Shown here piece after piece: positions 8,030 through 16,113 of a DNA stretch of 64,000 nt. Numbering within the stretch: the stretch's first letter is position 1; each line of letters begins with the position of its first letter. The translations under genes and the position numbers were made by a program. Location of the stretch: NCBI RefSeq assembly GCF_000369405.1, contig NZ_KB849999.1:62001-126000 (forward strand), in the 5' to 3' direction. This DNA comes from Acinetobacter sp. ANC 3929 (GTDB taxonomy: Bacteria > Pseudomonadota > Gammaproteobacteria > Pseudomonadales > Moraxellaceae). Under the pieces are notes generated by a model. That model ran no database searches and was not told the origin of the DNA. It saw only the letters and a list, made by a program, of their open reading frames with translations.

Positions 8030-8598
8030 TCAGGCCAGATCAGTTCAATCTCACGATGGGCAAGCTGATCGCGATATAAAACAACTTCTTCAGCTGTTGC
8101 AAGAATTCCACCAGTAGCATCGCGAGGGTTAGCGTAGCAATAAGCACGTAATTTTTTACATACAGCAGCAAGGGCCTCGACTACGTCCGGCGTTTCTACA
8201 TCAGGCGCAATAATAATTTTGGGACTAATCCCGAGGATTGATTTTGCAGTCAAGAAGGCTTCAATGCCCGTTCGTTGACCGAATTCGTTAACGCCACCAG
8301 TCACATTATTTACATCGAAAACCTCACCAAACGGGGAAGGGATTCGGATCACGATAAGAGTGGGGTTGGTGATTTTAGAAATGATCTCAAGGTTTTTGCG
8401 TAAATTGCCTGTTAGACCTGCTGCAGGTAATACACGATTGATTGATGAAACTCGAACAGGGACATTTTCTGGGAAAACGATAGGATCTGCATCCTCTGCA
8501 AAACAGATCATTCCAATGGTGTTGGTTGCAGCATCTTGCATCGGAATGATGCCAGATTGGACCTCACGTCCAGAAATGCCGTGGTGTTGGTTTGCCAT
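7978..8598 (-). CDS. FI: Tail sheath gpFI, N-terminal half as separate ORF
   Basis: N-terminal half of the P2-type tail sheath, 206 codons. It has the family start (MANQHHGISGREVQSG), the PENVPVRVSS segment, the ALAAVCKKLRAYCYANP helix and then REIELIWPEW. P2 continues here to the rest of FI, but this frame ends about 14 codons later. The missing half is at 5958-6590. The gene has its own late-promoter box at 8674-8694. Its ribosome-binding site GGAG (8611-8608) lies in the 3' arm of a 12-bp hairpin. It is either part of a two-piece sheath, the front of a frameshift fusion with the Ig-like ORF, or a broken gene. Confidence 0.87.
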   Translation of the reverse strand: MANQHHGISGREVQSGIIPMQDAATNTIGMICFAEDADPIVFPENVPVRVSSINRVLPAAGLTGNLRKNLEIISKITNPTLIVIRIPSPFGEVFDVNNVTGGVNEFGQRTGIEAFLTAKSILGISPKIIIAPDVETPDVVEALAAVCKKLRAYCYANPRDATGGILATAEEVVLYRDQLAHREIELIWPEWTSGSVFLGEIQPPQH

Positions 8599-8600
8599 TT

Positions 8601-8637
8601 AAAAAATCTCCAAAAGATAGGGTGGCTTTTGGAGATT
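8601..8637 (-). terminator. Hairpin abutting the sheath start codon
   Basis: A perfect 12-bp stem (8637-8626 with 8616-8605, 9-nt loop) is followed on the minus strand by six T and then the FI start. It has terminator form and also contains the ribosome-binding site GGAG. The predicted late transcription start (near 8629) lies inside the 5' arm. Read-through transcripts from the fibre genes would form the hairpin, while late-promoter transcripts would not. Confidence 0.6.
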
Positions 8638-8694
8638 CTGAGGTTTGAAGTTTGAGTATGCGAATGATTGAATCCTGATTAAAAACTAATCGGG
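8635..8694 (-). promoter_or_regulatory. Late-promoter box B, upstream of FI
   Basis: CCTGATTA-AAAAC-TAATCGGG is at 8674-8694 and a -10-like CAGAAT on the minus strand at 8640-8635, 44-49 nt from the box centre. The position corresponds to the P2 late promoter PF. Confidence 0.55.
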
Positions 8695-8697
8695 AAA

Positions 8698-9831
8698 TTA
8701 TTTAACAACAAGTTCGCCAAGGCATGTTGGGTTGATAAACACATATTTGTCCGAAAAGGACGAAGCGATAGTAATTGATAATCCATAAAATATAGATTGC
8801 GCACCATAAAATTGATGGTGAATGAGTGGACCACCTGTTGATTGCTGTACACCCAAAAACGAAAATGGTATCGAATTACCCGAAGTCGGTGTCAGTGGTG
8901 CAATTAAGTACCAGTTTGGGTTTGCAAGCGTTACCCATGGTACGGCAGGCGAGATAGAACCATTTATATGTCCTCGAATCCATAACATACCGTTGATTTT
9001 TGCAAACTCGATTTGCGTCCATTCCTTATCAATATCGCGATGAATAGATCCAATTGTTTTGGCGTTAAACCAAGTGACACTTGAAGGAGACACGTCAAAC
9101 TGTGCCTGTAATTTTCCTAAAGATTTCTCTATCGAATCGCCATTTTTTATTTTTGAAGAATCTGTAAAAACAAGATTTTGCAGAAGTGTATTTCTGACAT
9201 TGATTGGGAAATCTGTAATAAATTTTGTGATCTGTCCTTGTAGTTTACCAACAGCAACCCCTATTTTATCAGCTGCGGTAACTGCAGTTGAAATAGATGC
9301 GTCGAATCCATTCAATACAACGTCTAAGACCCTTTGAGCCTTAAAATATAAATTTAAATTTCCTTCTGGAACTTCATCGGTATTTGAACCAATGTTAATA
9401 CCAGAAATATTCCATACTCCTGCAGTTCCACTCCAGATAGCAGATAAGCGTCCAAAGTTTTGCGACTCTTTGATGTGGGCGTAATCGCCATCTTTACCAA
9501 TAGGAATATTGGCTATTAGATCTGCATAGCTGTCATGAACACCACGGAAATGTTGCTCATAATCAACCTTGTCAAGTTTTGCACTCGAAAGAGATTCGAT
9601 TGAAAGCAGCAATTCTTGTTTGACTTGTTCAGCTGCTCCGATGGGATCGGCTTGTACATCATCAGCGGATAATTGAATTGCTCCGGTTTTACCTTGTACC
9701 GATGTGACTTGGGGTACTAAAGCTGTGAATAGACCTATGGGCACATCGAAAATGAATTCAGGTTGATCATAAAGTTGATCGATAGGAATGGGAGAATTCG
9801 ACCAATGCATTTCCAAAACGATGTCGATCAT
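8698..9831 (-). CDS. Probable tail fibre / receptor-binding protein
   Basis: 377 residues, last gene of the V-to-fibre operon and directly before the FI promoter, which is where P2 keeps G and Z/fun. The N-terminal part contains VTSVQGKTGAIQLSADDV, a collagen-like/fibre hinge segment common in phage tail fibres. The middle is Ala/Ser/Val-rich and probably trimeric coiled or beta structure. The C-terminal 130 residues are beta-rich, with WTQIEFAKINGMLWIRGHI, and look like a receptor-binding tip. I recognise no specific receptor. The start overlaps the preceding gene by 4 bp, so translation is probably coupled. Confidence 0.65.
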   Translation of the reverse strand: MIDIVLEMHWSNSPIPIDQLYDQPEFIFDVPIGLFTALVPQVTSVQGKTGAIQLSADDVQADPIGAAEQVKQELLLSIESLSSAKLDKVDYEQHFRGVHDSYADLIANIPIGKDGDYAHIKESQNFGRLSAIWSGTAGVWNISGINIGSNTDEVPEGNLNLYFKAQRVLDVVLNGFDASISTAVTAADKIGVAVGKLQGQITKFITDFPINVRNTLLQNLVFTDSSKIKNGDSIEKSLGKLQAQFDVSPSSVTWFNAKTIGSIHRDIDKEWTQIEFAKINGMLWIRGHINGSISPAVPWVTLANPNWYLIAPLTPTSGNSIPFSFLGVQQSTGGPLIHHQFYGAQSIFYGLSITIASSFSDKYVFINPTCLGELVVK

Positions 9832-10163
9832 TTGGTAATACTCTTATCAATGGTAAATGAATAATTACCAGAGTTGCGTTTCTGGTCGCCAATTTTTAGC
9901 AGTACATCACCAGTCGCGGTACCGGCTTTCCATGTAGAAGTAATTGTCTGATCAACTTTAATTAATACTCCACCTTTCGCTGTCACTTGATCACAGATTT
10001 CGATTTCACAATTCGCAATTACTTCCCCATGGCCATTCACGATCGTTGAAGAAAATTCCATTTCAGGGGTAACTTCAATAACCGCCCTGGTCATAAGATC
10101 ACGAACGATGAAAAGTAGGCAAAAGGGGTTGCCTATCTTAATAAGATATTCATTTTTCCTCAT
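9828..10163 (-). CDS. Small phage protein between fibre genes
   Basis: I chose the ATG at 10163 (MRKNEYLIKIG) because GGGG lies 7 bases upstream; an upstream in-frame ATG at 10184 lies inside the preceding gene. The product is about 111 residues, soluble and beta-rich, with strands such as VIEVTPEMEFSSTIVN and GVLIKVDQTITSTWKAG. It may be a small fibre-associated or baseplate-proximal protein resembling an Ig-like fold, but I do not recognise the family. It overlaps both neighbours by 4 bp, so it belongs to the fibre operon. Confidence 0.6.
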   Translation of the reverse strand: MRKNEYLIKIGNPFCLLFIVRDLMTRAVIEVTPEMEFSSTIVNGHGEVIANCEIEICDQVTAKGGVLIKVDQTITSTWKAGTATGDVLLKIGDQKRNSGNYSFTIDKSITK

Positions 10164-10546
10164 AGTTTTACCCCATAATCCCAAAGTTCATTTATACGAG
10201 TTTCATCAAGCTGGAGAAGGTTGGCCATCTTCAAAAATGATTCGCTGGAGCGATCAAAAATTTGGCTCTCGTTGAACTCGATTTCTAATAGTTTGCGCTG
10301 CTTTGGATCTTCAATTGCTGCAATTGCTATTTTGAGCGCATCATCGAGATCATATTCAACAAGGGTCAGCATGAATTGGCGACGATTAAGTGGCGGCATT
10401 CTGTTTTTATGAGTATCTATAAAGTGACGATCAACTTCAGATTTGGTCATCTTCTTCATATCTTTCGTAATAAAACTGTTTTGCGAGCCATCTTTAGGAA
10501 AAGCATGAACTTTACCTGTGACATTGTTTTTAAAGTAATTCATCAT
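10160..10546 (-). CDS. Possible tail-fibre assembly chaperone
   Basis: 128 residues directly after tail fibre H, overlapping its stop by 4 bp. The N-terminus (MMNYFKNNVTGKVHAFPKDG) recalls tail-fibre assembly proteins, which begin by describing a short strand-turn-strand. The rest is helical, with RRQFMLTLVEYDLDDALKIAI and NLLQLDETRINELWDYG. In P2 this position is held by gpG, the fibre chaperone. Assignment is by position and general shape only. Confidence 0.5.
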   Translation of the reverse strand: MMNYFKNNVTGKVHAFPKDGSQNSFITKDMKKMTKSEVDRHFIDTHKNRMPPLNRRQFMLTLVEYDLDDALKIAIAAIEDPKQRKLLEIEFNESQIFDRSSESFLKMANLLQLDETRINELWDYGVKL

Positions 10547-11481
10547 CTAATTTCGCCCCAATACATAAAGCCATTATCACCAATTAATTCATACGTCCCA
10601 AAGGGTGGAACCCTGACTATTAGCATCGTTACGATGTATCCACCATTACCCACATCACAGAAAGTCATTGCTTCGACTTCACCATTTACAAGAAGTTTTG
10701 CCGGTCCTTGCGTATGATAAATTCTCGCAGCAATCTGAATTTCAATAATTCGGTTCGTTGGATTCGTATATACGGTTCCCCCAGTGCGAATGCCACCAAC
10801 GTCATATCTAAGTTGATTCACACCGACTGGAATATGAACAGGCGCATTTTCAAGTTCAAAAATACGATCTGAAAGTAGTTTATCAACATCAAAACGGACT
10901 TGATTTGCTTGATCAATTTTGTCATTGAGTAGGTTGTCACTATAGATTCGTGAATCACGCTCTATATTTTGTTGTTGCTGAAGATCGTTTATGGCCTGTT
11001 CAAAAACTGGAATGCGTACTAAGTTATCTAATACCCATTTTTTATTTGCAATAACGACAGTTGGATCTATCTCGATCAAAGCTTCTTTGCCTGATACTGA
11101 AGTGATATCGATCACAAGGGTTAAATCACCGCCTGCACCTTCTGCAATAACGGGTTTGTACGCCCCATGATAATTACCAATATAAACAAGCTGCCCTGTG
11201 TCATCTTTGAGCCCGATTTCATGCAGGTTGAAACCGCCAATATTTGCGGGAACAGTTGCAATAACTGTGGTTACTGGTCCATTGATCGAAACAGATTGAA
11301 CTGGAACAGTAGCTTTTTGATTGACTAAAGCCACACGTTCTTTTTTTTCGACTGGATCATAAGGTACGCCATAGGCATCACCGAGTACCAATTCAGAAAG
11401 TAGAATCGAAGTAGTATTGTGCGCTTGTGCAACCTGTGCTGCGCCATAGTCGGTCAAGGTGAGATAATATCTAGCGGGCAT
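10543..11481 (-). CDS. H: Tail fibre protein gpH
   Basis: 312-residue P2 gpH-like fibre. The N-terminus MPARYYLTLTDYGAAQVAQA is the conserved baseplate-attachment start of this family, followed by the IGGFNLHEIGLKDDTGQLVYIGN segment. The protein is much shorter than P2 gpH (669), so only the attachment domain and a short distal part are present. The longer 377-residue fibre gene downstream may carry the receptor-binding function. It follows gpI by 9 bp. Confidence 0.85.
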   Translation of the reverse strand: MPARYYLTLTDYGAAQVAQAHNTTSILLSELVLGDAYGVPYDPVEKKERVALVNQKATVPVQSVSINGPVTTVIATVPANIGGFNLHEIGLKDDTGQLVYIGNYHGAYKPVIAEGAGGDLTLVIDITSVSGKEALIEIDPTVVIANKKWVLDNLVRIPVFEQAINDLQQQQNIERDSRIYSDNLLNDKIDQANQVRFDVDKLLSDRIFELENAPVHIPVGVNQLRYDVGGIRTGGTVYTNPTNRIIEIQIAARIYHTQGPAKLLVNGEVEAMTFCDVGNGGYIVTMLIVRVPPFGTYELIGDNGFMYWGEIR

Positions 11482-11490
11482 GTATAAATC

Positions 11491-12012
11491 CTAAATCGTA
11501 CTTAAATAAACGGTTTCGCCTGTGTGACAGGCTCCAGTTGTTTTGTCTTGGCCGCTACTCAATACTTTGGCCGCTATTGAGAAATGATCACGGGCGGACT
11601 TGGTTGCTTCGACTGCTGTCTGGATCTGCAATAATTGCTCGATTGAAATAATCATTTCATTGATGATCACCACGAAAGTAAAAGGCGGCTGTCGAGGCGT
11701 GAACTCATGCCATGCTTTTAATTGAAAGTTGGCCACGAATTTACTGAGTAGGTTTTCTATCGAAGATTGGGTCCCACGTTGGGCATTGAATTCCTTACTT
11801 TCAGCGATGGCCTGACGTTTCTCTGCTTCGGTCCACTCGGATCTCCAGTACTCGACTCGATGATCCCAAGCGAGCCATGCCAGTAATGGCACTGGACACT
11901 GATCGACTCGATGCAGTTCTACAAATGGAACTGGTAAATCACTGATTCGTTGGCCAAGCTGCTCGAAATTCTTTTCAAGCTTTGTGGCGTTCGGCGGGAG
12001 TAGGCTATACAT
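11491..12012 (-). CDS. I: Tail protein gpI
   Basis: Baseplate/tail formation protein gpI, 173 residues from the ATG at 12012 (MYSLLPPNATKLEKN), which has GGAG seven bases upstream. An upstream in-frame ATG at 12057 would overlap gpJ by about 50 bp. The segments VPLLAWLAWDHRVEYWRSEWTEAEKR and RGTQSSIENLL are characteristic. In P2, gpI links baseplate and fibres. It overlaps the end of gpJ by 8 bp. Confidence 0.9.
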   Translation of the reverse strand: MYSLLPPNATKLEKNFEQLGQRISDLPVPFVELHRVDQCPVPLLAWLAWDHRVEYWRSEWTEAEKRQAIAESKEFNAQRGTQSSIENLLSKFVANFQLKAWHEFTPRQPPFTFVVIINEMIISIEQLLQIQTAVEATKSARDHFSIAAKVLSSGQDKTTGACHTGETVYLSTI

Positions 12013-12901
12013 CGCGGAACTCCGTAATCGTGATATTGATCCCCACATTCTTGGCATATCTACTTTTTGGAATGACGATATCGATTTGAGGATCTGTCAA
12101 AATTACATTCTGAACACCGCCCTGGTGTAATGCTTTAAATAATGCGCTGCGAGTAACGTCATAGCCTTGAGTGCTAACCATTGCGTTATATTCATTTACT
12201 GCATCTTGGGCAGCTTTAAGCACGACTTCAGCATCAGGACCCGGGAATAGAATCAAATTTGCATTTAATACCCATTCGTGGGGTGTAGATGCTTTAAAAA
12301 ATACCAGATCAGTGAAAGGGCGACGTTTACCCGGTGTTAGTGTTTGATCTACTGCATCAAGTAAGGTTTGTGGTGCAACCTCATCGATATGGCTTTGAAC
12401 CCATATTTCGACTTCGCCCGCAGCGGGACTCAAAACAGAAATATCTTTGACATGGCCATGAGCTGATAAACCCCAAAATTGATAGCATCCTTCGGAACCC
12501 GCAGACATGGACTCGGGTTGGAGTTGTGTACGTCTGCGCAAGTCCTCATCCAGTTCCATGACAGGATCAATAGGAGGGGTTGCCGTTGGATTACCCTCAA
12601 TGATTGTTTTTCGATACACACCACGATTTGCAGCAAGGTGGTCGAGATCCGAACCTTTGGCATATGCAAGCATGAGTGCTTTTGCTTTTTCATTGATTCC
12701 ACCCGTTTTTAAAAGCAACCGATATGCAAAGGTTTGTAAAACCTTGACCATGGGTTCACTTTCAAATTCCAAAGCCGGTGCAAGATCTGGATCACGGGCA
12801 ATCAGTTCATTTTTACAAGCCAGCAATTCGGCTTCAAAGTCCAAAACCTCTAATACATTTGGGAACGGCAGGGCTGATAAATCTATGCGTGTTGAACTCA
12901 T
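12005..12901 (-). CDS. J: Baseplate assembly protein gpJ
   Basis: 298 residues, close to P2 gpJ (302), a wedge component of the contractile-tail baseplate. Characteristic segments are LPFPNVLEVLDFEAELL at the start, AYAKGSDLDHLAANRGVYR and GSEGCYQFWGLSAHGHVKDISVLSPAAGEVEIWV. It overlaps gpW by 4 bp and gpI by 8 bp, in the standard V-W-J-I order. No anomaly. Confidence 0.93.
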   Translation of the reverse strand: MSSTRIDLSALPFPNVLEVLDFEAELLACKNELIARDPDLAPALEFESEPMVKVLQTFAYRLLLKTGGINEKAKALMLAYAKGSDLDHLAANRGVYRKTIIEGNPTATPPIDPVMELDEDLRRRTQLQPESMSAGSEGCYQFWGLSAHGHVKDISVLSPAAGEVEIWVQSHIDEVAPQTLLDAVDQTLTPGKRRPFTDLVFFKASTPHEWVLNANLILFPGPDAEVVLKAAQDAVNEYNAMVSTQGYDVTRSALFKALHQGGVQNVILTDPQIDIVIPKSRYAKNVGINITITEFRDV

Positions 12902-13269
12902 GCAGCGGCTCCAATATTAAAATTTTCACTAAAAGGTTTTTCACCAGTGGGCAGGATGCGTTTGCCTAAAATAAAGAAATCCCATTTACCTGGTGTATTT
13001 GCTGATTGATTCACTCGGATCTGACTGATTTTGATTCGAGGCTCAAAACGGATGAGTGAAGTCGCAGCGGTCGACATCAGCAATACTTGAGTTATTTCAT
13101 TGCAGGGCTGATCGATGTAATGGGGAACTAATGAGCCATAATTCCGACGGCCTAAACGGGTACCAATTAAAGTACTTAAAATATCGTGTATGGATTGCTT
13201 CAAATGAGCGAAGTCTTGATCCTCGTCATCAGTAATGCTTAAACCAGTCAATCTGGACATGCCTTTCAT
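12898..13269 (-). CDS. W: Baseplate protein gpW (gp25-like)
   Basis: 123-residue GPW/gp25-family baseplate wedge protein. The sequence SLIRFEPRIKISQIRV and the earlier IHDILSTLIGTRLGRRNYGSL are the typical gp25 motif; this fold initiates sheath assembly in contractile tails. GGGAG lies 8 bases before the ATG at 13269. It follows gpV by 3 bp and overlaps gpJ by 4 bp. Confidence 0.93.
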   Translation of the reverse strand: MKGMSRLTGLSITDDEDQDFAHLKQSIHDILSTLIGTRLGRRNYGSLVPHYIDQPCNEITQVLLMSTAATSLIRFEPRIKISQIRVNQSANTPGKWDFFILGKRILPTGEKPFSENFNIGAAA

Positions 13270-13272
13270 TTG

Positions 13273-13797
13273 TTATTCTCCCGTAGGAAGTGCAGGACCA
13301 GACTCGTCCGTTCCACTGCGGACGAAACCATGAGGGTGTTTCACAAGGCTGCGTTTTGCAGCAATCACATCTACGTCCGAAGTAATTTCTTCATCTGAGT
13401 GAACTTTCCCCTTAAAAATTGTTTCGGGACAATCGAATACGCACTTGGAAAGCTTGAAAGTACCTTCACCGCTTGAGACATTTACAACAAAACTGTATTC
13501 GCCAAACTCGAAATACACTTCGTCAGGGTTAGTGGTAGGGGGTGGGTTTTCTTCGGAAAATAAACTGATTTGAGGAATGGCACTTGTCAGTTCACCGCCT
13601 TGGGCCATAACAGAAAATTGTTCACCCATGGAAGGGCATCGCCAGAATTTGACAACACCAGCGGCCAAGGTGGGAATGGGTATCCAGTCGGTTTCGTTCT
13701 CGTCAATTTTTAAGCGCATTTTCCCTACAGATGGATCGAGGGCGATGACCGTGCCGATCCCTGCCAAGTTTTGAAATTGCCTGATTAAATTGCTCAT
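13273..13797 (-). CDS. V: Baseplate spike protein gpV
   Basis: 174-residue P2 gpV-like baseplate spike protein. The N-terminal OB-fold region (IGTVIALDPSVGKMRLKI, then WIPIPTLAAGVVKFWRCPSMGEQ) is clear. It is followed by a short beta-helix region with repeated strands and a C-terminal HPHGF-type segment. P2 gpV is 211 residues, so the spike is slightly short. It is the first gene of the V-W-J-I-H operon and has its own late-promoter box and leader hairpin. I see no good ribosome-binding site before the ATG. Confidence 0.9.
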   Translation of the reverse strand: MSNLIRQFQNLAGIGTVIALDPSVGKMRLKIDENETDWIPIPTLAAGVVKFWRCPSMGEQFSVMAQGGELTSAIPQISLFSEENPPPTTNPDEVYFEFGEYSFVVNVSSGEGTFKLSKCVFDCPETIFKGKVHSDEEITSDVDVIAAKRSLVKHPHGFVRSGTDESGPALPTGE

Positions 13798-13806
13798 ATT
13801 GAAACT

Positions 13807-13840
13807 AAAAAGCCCATGATGATTGAATCATGGGCTTTTT
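13807..13840. terminator. Hairpin just upstream of gpV
   Basis: A 14-bp perfect stem (13807-13820 with 13827-13840, 6-nt loop) is flanked by A and T runs, so it can act in both directions. It ends 9 bp before the gpV start. As at FI, the transcription start predicted from the box (near 13821) falls in the middle of the hairpin. It could stop antisense or read-through transcription without blocking late transcripts. Confidence 0.7.
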
Positions 13841-13886
13841 GAATTGGGGTTGCTATTTGGTCGATCCTGATTAAAACTTAATTTGG
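13827..13886 (-). promoter_or_regulatory. Late-promoter box C, upstream of V
   Basis: CCTGATTA-AAACT-TAATTTGG is at 13866-13886 and CATGAT on the minus strand at 13832-13827, 44-49 nt from the box centre. This is the position of P2 promoter PV. The remaining stretch to 14106 is AT-rich and contains a possible rightward promoter for the cargo gene (TTGATT at 14050, TAGTAT at 14072). Confidence 0.5.
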
Positions 13887-14106
13887 AATGTTATCTTAAG
13901 TAAATTTTTAAATTTAATATTTATAATAATAACTGTTAATAAAATTAAAATCTTTCCAGTAAAACGTTAGTTGTAATGAGTAAAGTTTAAATTTGATTTT
14001 TTATTTATTATATTGGAGTGATTGGTATTTGATAAAAGATTTATATCAGTTGATTTGCTAAATTATAAGTATAGTATGTAGTTTTAATTTTTAAATGGGG
14101 CAAGAA

Positions 14107-16113
14107 ATGCAATTTTTAAAAGATTCATTTGCTGATAAAGTAAGACGTGGAAAAATAGCTTCACCATTAAAACCATCTTTTTCAATGGAGGCCTGGAGTG
14201 AAGCTGAAAAAATAACCGAATTTGACAACGAACTTTACTTAGCCGGTATGATGTTTAATTTGCAATTCACTGCTATGCGTTGTCATTTGGAAGAAATAAA
14301 AAATTACGATATTTCATTGTCAAATAAAGATTTTTTAAAAATTTTTTGTGGAATTTCTAATCGTAACTTAAAGATTTTAAATGACAAAGTGCGAGAAATG
14401 AATATAGGTGAAGAGAAAATTCTTTTAGATGTAAGTATGTTTAGTAAAAAACTAAATAATAACCCTATGGAAAATCCACTATCTCTTGAGGAAATTTCTA
14501 CTGCGACTGTTGACGGTGTATTTTATAATATTTTGAGTCGCTTAGAAGAGTCAGAAAGTACAAGTAATGATTTGTATTCTGATGCACAGATAGCAAGACT
14601 GATCAATTCTGAAGCTTATATATCTCAGCTTTATAATACTTATGAAAATTATTGGAGCTCTATTCTATACGAGCAAATAAAGTTTACAGTAACAAATGGT
14701 AGAATTTTACTAGAGTCAAATCCAGAAATTATGATTCCGTATCAAATATCAAATGCAAGAAAAACAAAAAATCAAATTGAAGATACAATAATGTTGCATG
14801 ATGCTATTGAGTATTTGCTTAGGAATAAAGATATTGTTGAGTATGATGGAGATATAATAAAAGTAAATAAATATTCAAAATTGAGTGAACGTAAAAAAAA
14901 TCTAATTTCAGTAATGTGGTTAAGTTTTAATGACAAAATTATTGATTTTTTACCTAAAGATCTACCTGGAAAATCTTTTACACTTACAGATTTAATAAAT
15001 TTGTTTATACAATTAGGCTCGTTGGGCTCTGATTTATTAACTTTAGTGCCGAATGATGATGAAGTAAAGGAAGAAGAATTTAGAAAATTTATAGATTTTA
15101 GTCCAATATTAAATATTAAGGCATTAGTATCTGTTTTAGTACCGGTATTAAATAAAGATGAAAAAATAGTTTTGGAAATGTTGGAGTTTTTGACATTTAC
15201 GGGTAAAAATACTAAAGGTGCACCTAGACAAGATTTATGGAGAAAACCTTTAATAAGAGTTTCGGATGATGATTTTATTTGTATTTTAGAGGCTTTAACT
15301 CACCCTGTCGGTATAAGATGTGTTGAAGGATGGCTAATGGAATGTGGCGTAGTATTAAAAGATAAAGGATATGGCTATGAAGATTATGTGAAAAAAACTT
15401 TAAAGCAAGCTTTAGATTCAAATAAATTTATTAACAGTTATAGCTTTGCTGAAAAAGAAACTATTTCAGTCGGGAAAAGTAAAGAGGAAATAGATCTTCT
15501 TTTTATGGTTGATAATTTAATTGTTTTAGGGGAAGCAAAATGCGTAGTAGTAAGTGATAGTGCAACATCATATTGGCATTGTTTGGAAATTATCAAAAAA
15601 GCAAGTGAACAGTCTCAGAGAAAAATAGAATTTATAAAGAATAATCTTGAAAAAGTTTTTGATTTTTTAGGATGGGATTACGATGCAGACTCGAATTATA
15701 TATTCCAACCAGTTGTTATTATGAGTAACTATATTGGTGTTGGTTATAGTTTCTTTGATGTTCCTGTCATCGATACAACTATCTTAAATAATTACTTTTA
15801 TAAAAATATTTGTCCATTAATTTCTTTAGATTCAGAAGATCATCTAGTCTATTTAAAACTTTACAATTCTAATAAAGAATTAATTGATAACTTTTCAGAA
15901 TACATAAATAGCCCTCCATCTCTAGAATCCTATAAATTATTCACAAGTGTTGTCGAGGCTATTCCTGTAATGAGTCCATATGAAAATTATGAACCAACTT
16001 GGCAATTTAAAAGAATTGGTATTAAAGAATATGAATTAGATACTCTATTGGAACATGATTTTAATTTTCCTCTTGTTATTACTGATAAGTTTTATGAGTT
16101 AGAAAGATTATAA
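14107..16113 (+). CDS. Cargo protein with PD-(D/E)xK nuclease motif
   Basis: A protein of about 668 residues with no full-length family that I recognise. The ATG at 14107 has GGGG upstream; an in-frame ATG at 14095 lacks a site. The first roughly 400 residues are soluble and helical. Near 463-478 the sequence EIDLLFMVDNLIVLGEAKC gives D463, E476 and K478, the spacing of a PD-(D/E)xK nuclease core, similar to NERD-type nucleases. The gene is AT-rich, runs opposite to the late genes and sits between S and V, where P2 has no gene. Its 3' end overlaps gpS by 35 bp. P2-like phages often carry anti-phage genes as such cargo. The defence role is inferred; the motif is seen. Confidence 0.75.
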   Translation: MQFLKDSFADKVRRGKIASPLKPSFSMEAWSEAEKITEFDNELYLAGMMFNLQFTAMRCHLEEIKNYDISLSNKDFLKIFCGISNRNLKILNDKVREMNIGEEKILLDVSMFSKKLNNNPMENPLSLEEISTATVDGVFYNILSRLEESESTSNDLYSDAQIARLINSEAYISQLYNTYENYWSSILYEQIKFTVTNGRILLESNPEIMIPYQISNARKTKNQIEDTIMLHDAIEYLLRNKDIVEYDGDIIKVNKYSKLSERKKNLISVMWLSFNDKIIDFLPKDLPGKSFTLTDLINLFIQLGSLGSDLLTLVPNDDEVKEEEFRKFIDFSPILNIKALVSVLVPVLNKDEKIVLEMLEFLTFTGKNTKGAPRQDLWRKPLIRVSDDDFICILEALTHPVGIRCVEGWLMECGVVLKDKGYGYEDYVKKTLKQALDSNKFINSYSFAEKETISVGKSKEEIDLLFMVDNLIVLGEAKCVVVSDSATSYWHCLEIIKKASEQSQRKIEFIKNNLEKVFDFLGWDYDADSNYIFQPVVIMSNYIGVGYSFFDVPVIDTTILNNYFYKNICPLISLDSEDHLVYLKLYNSNKELIDNFSEYINSPPSLESYKLFTSVVEAIPVMSPYENYEPTWQFKRIGIKEYELDTLLEHDFNFPLVITDKFYELERL

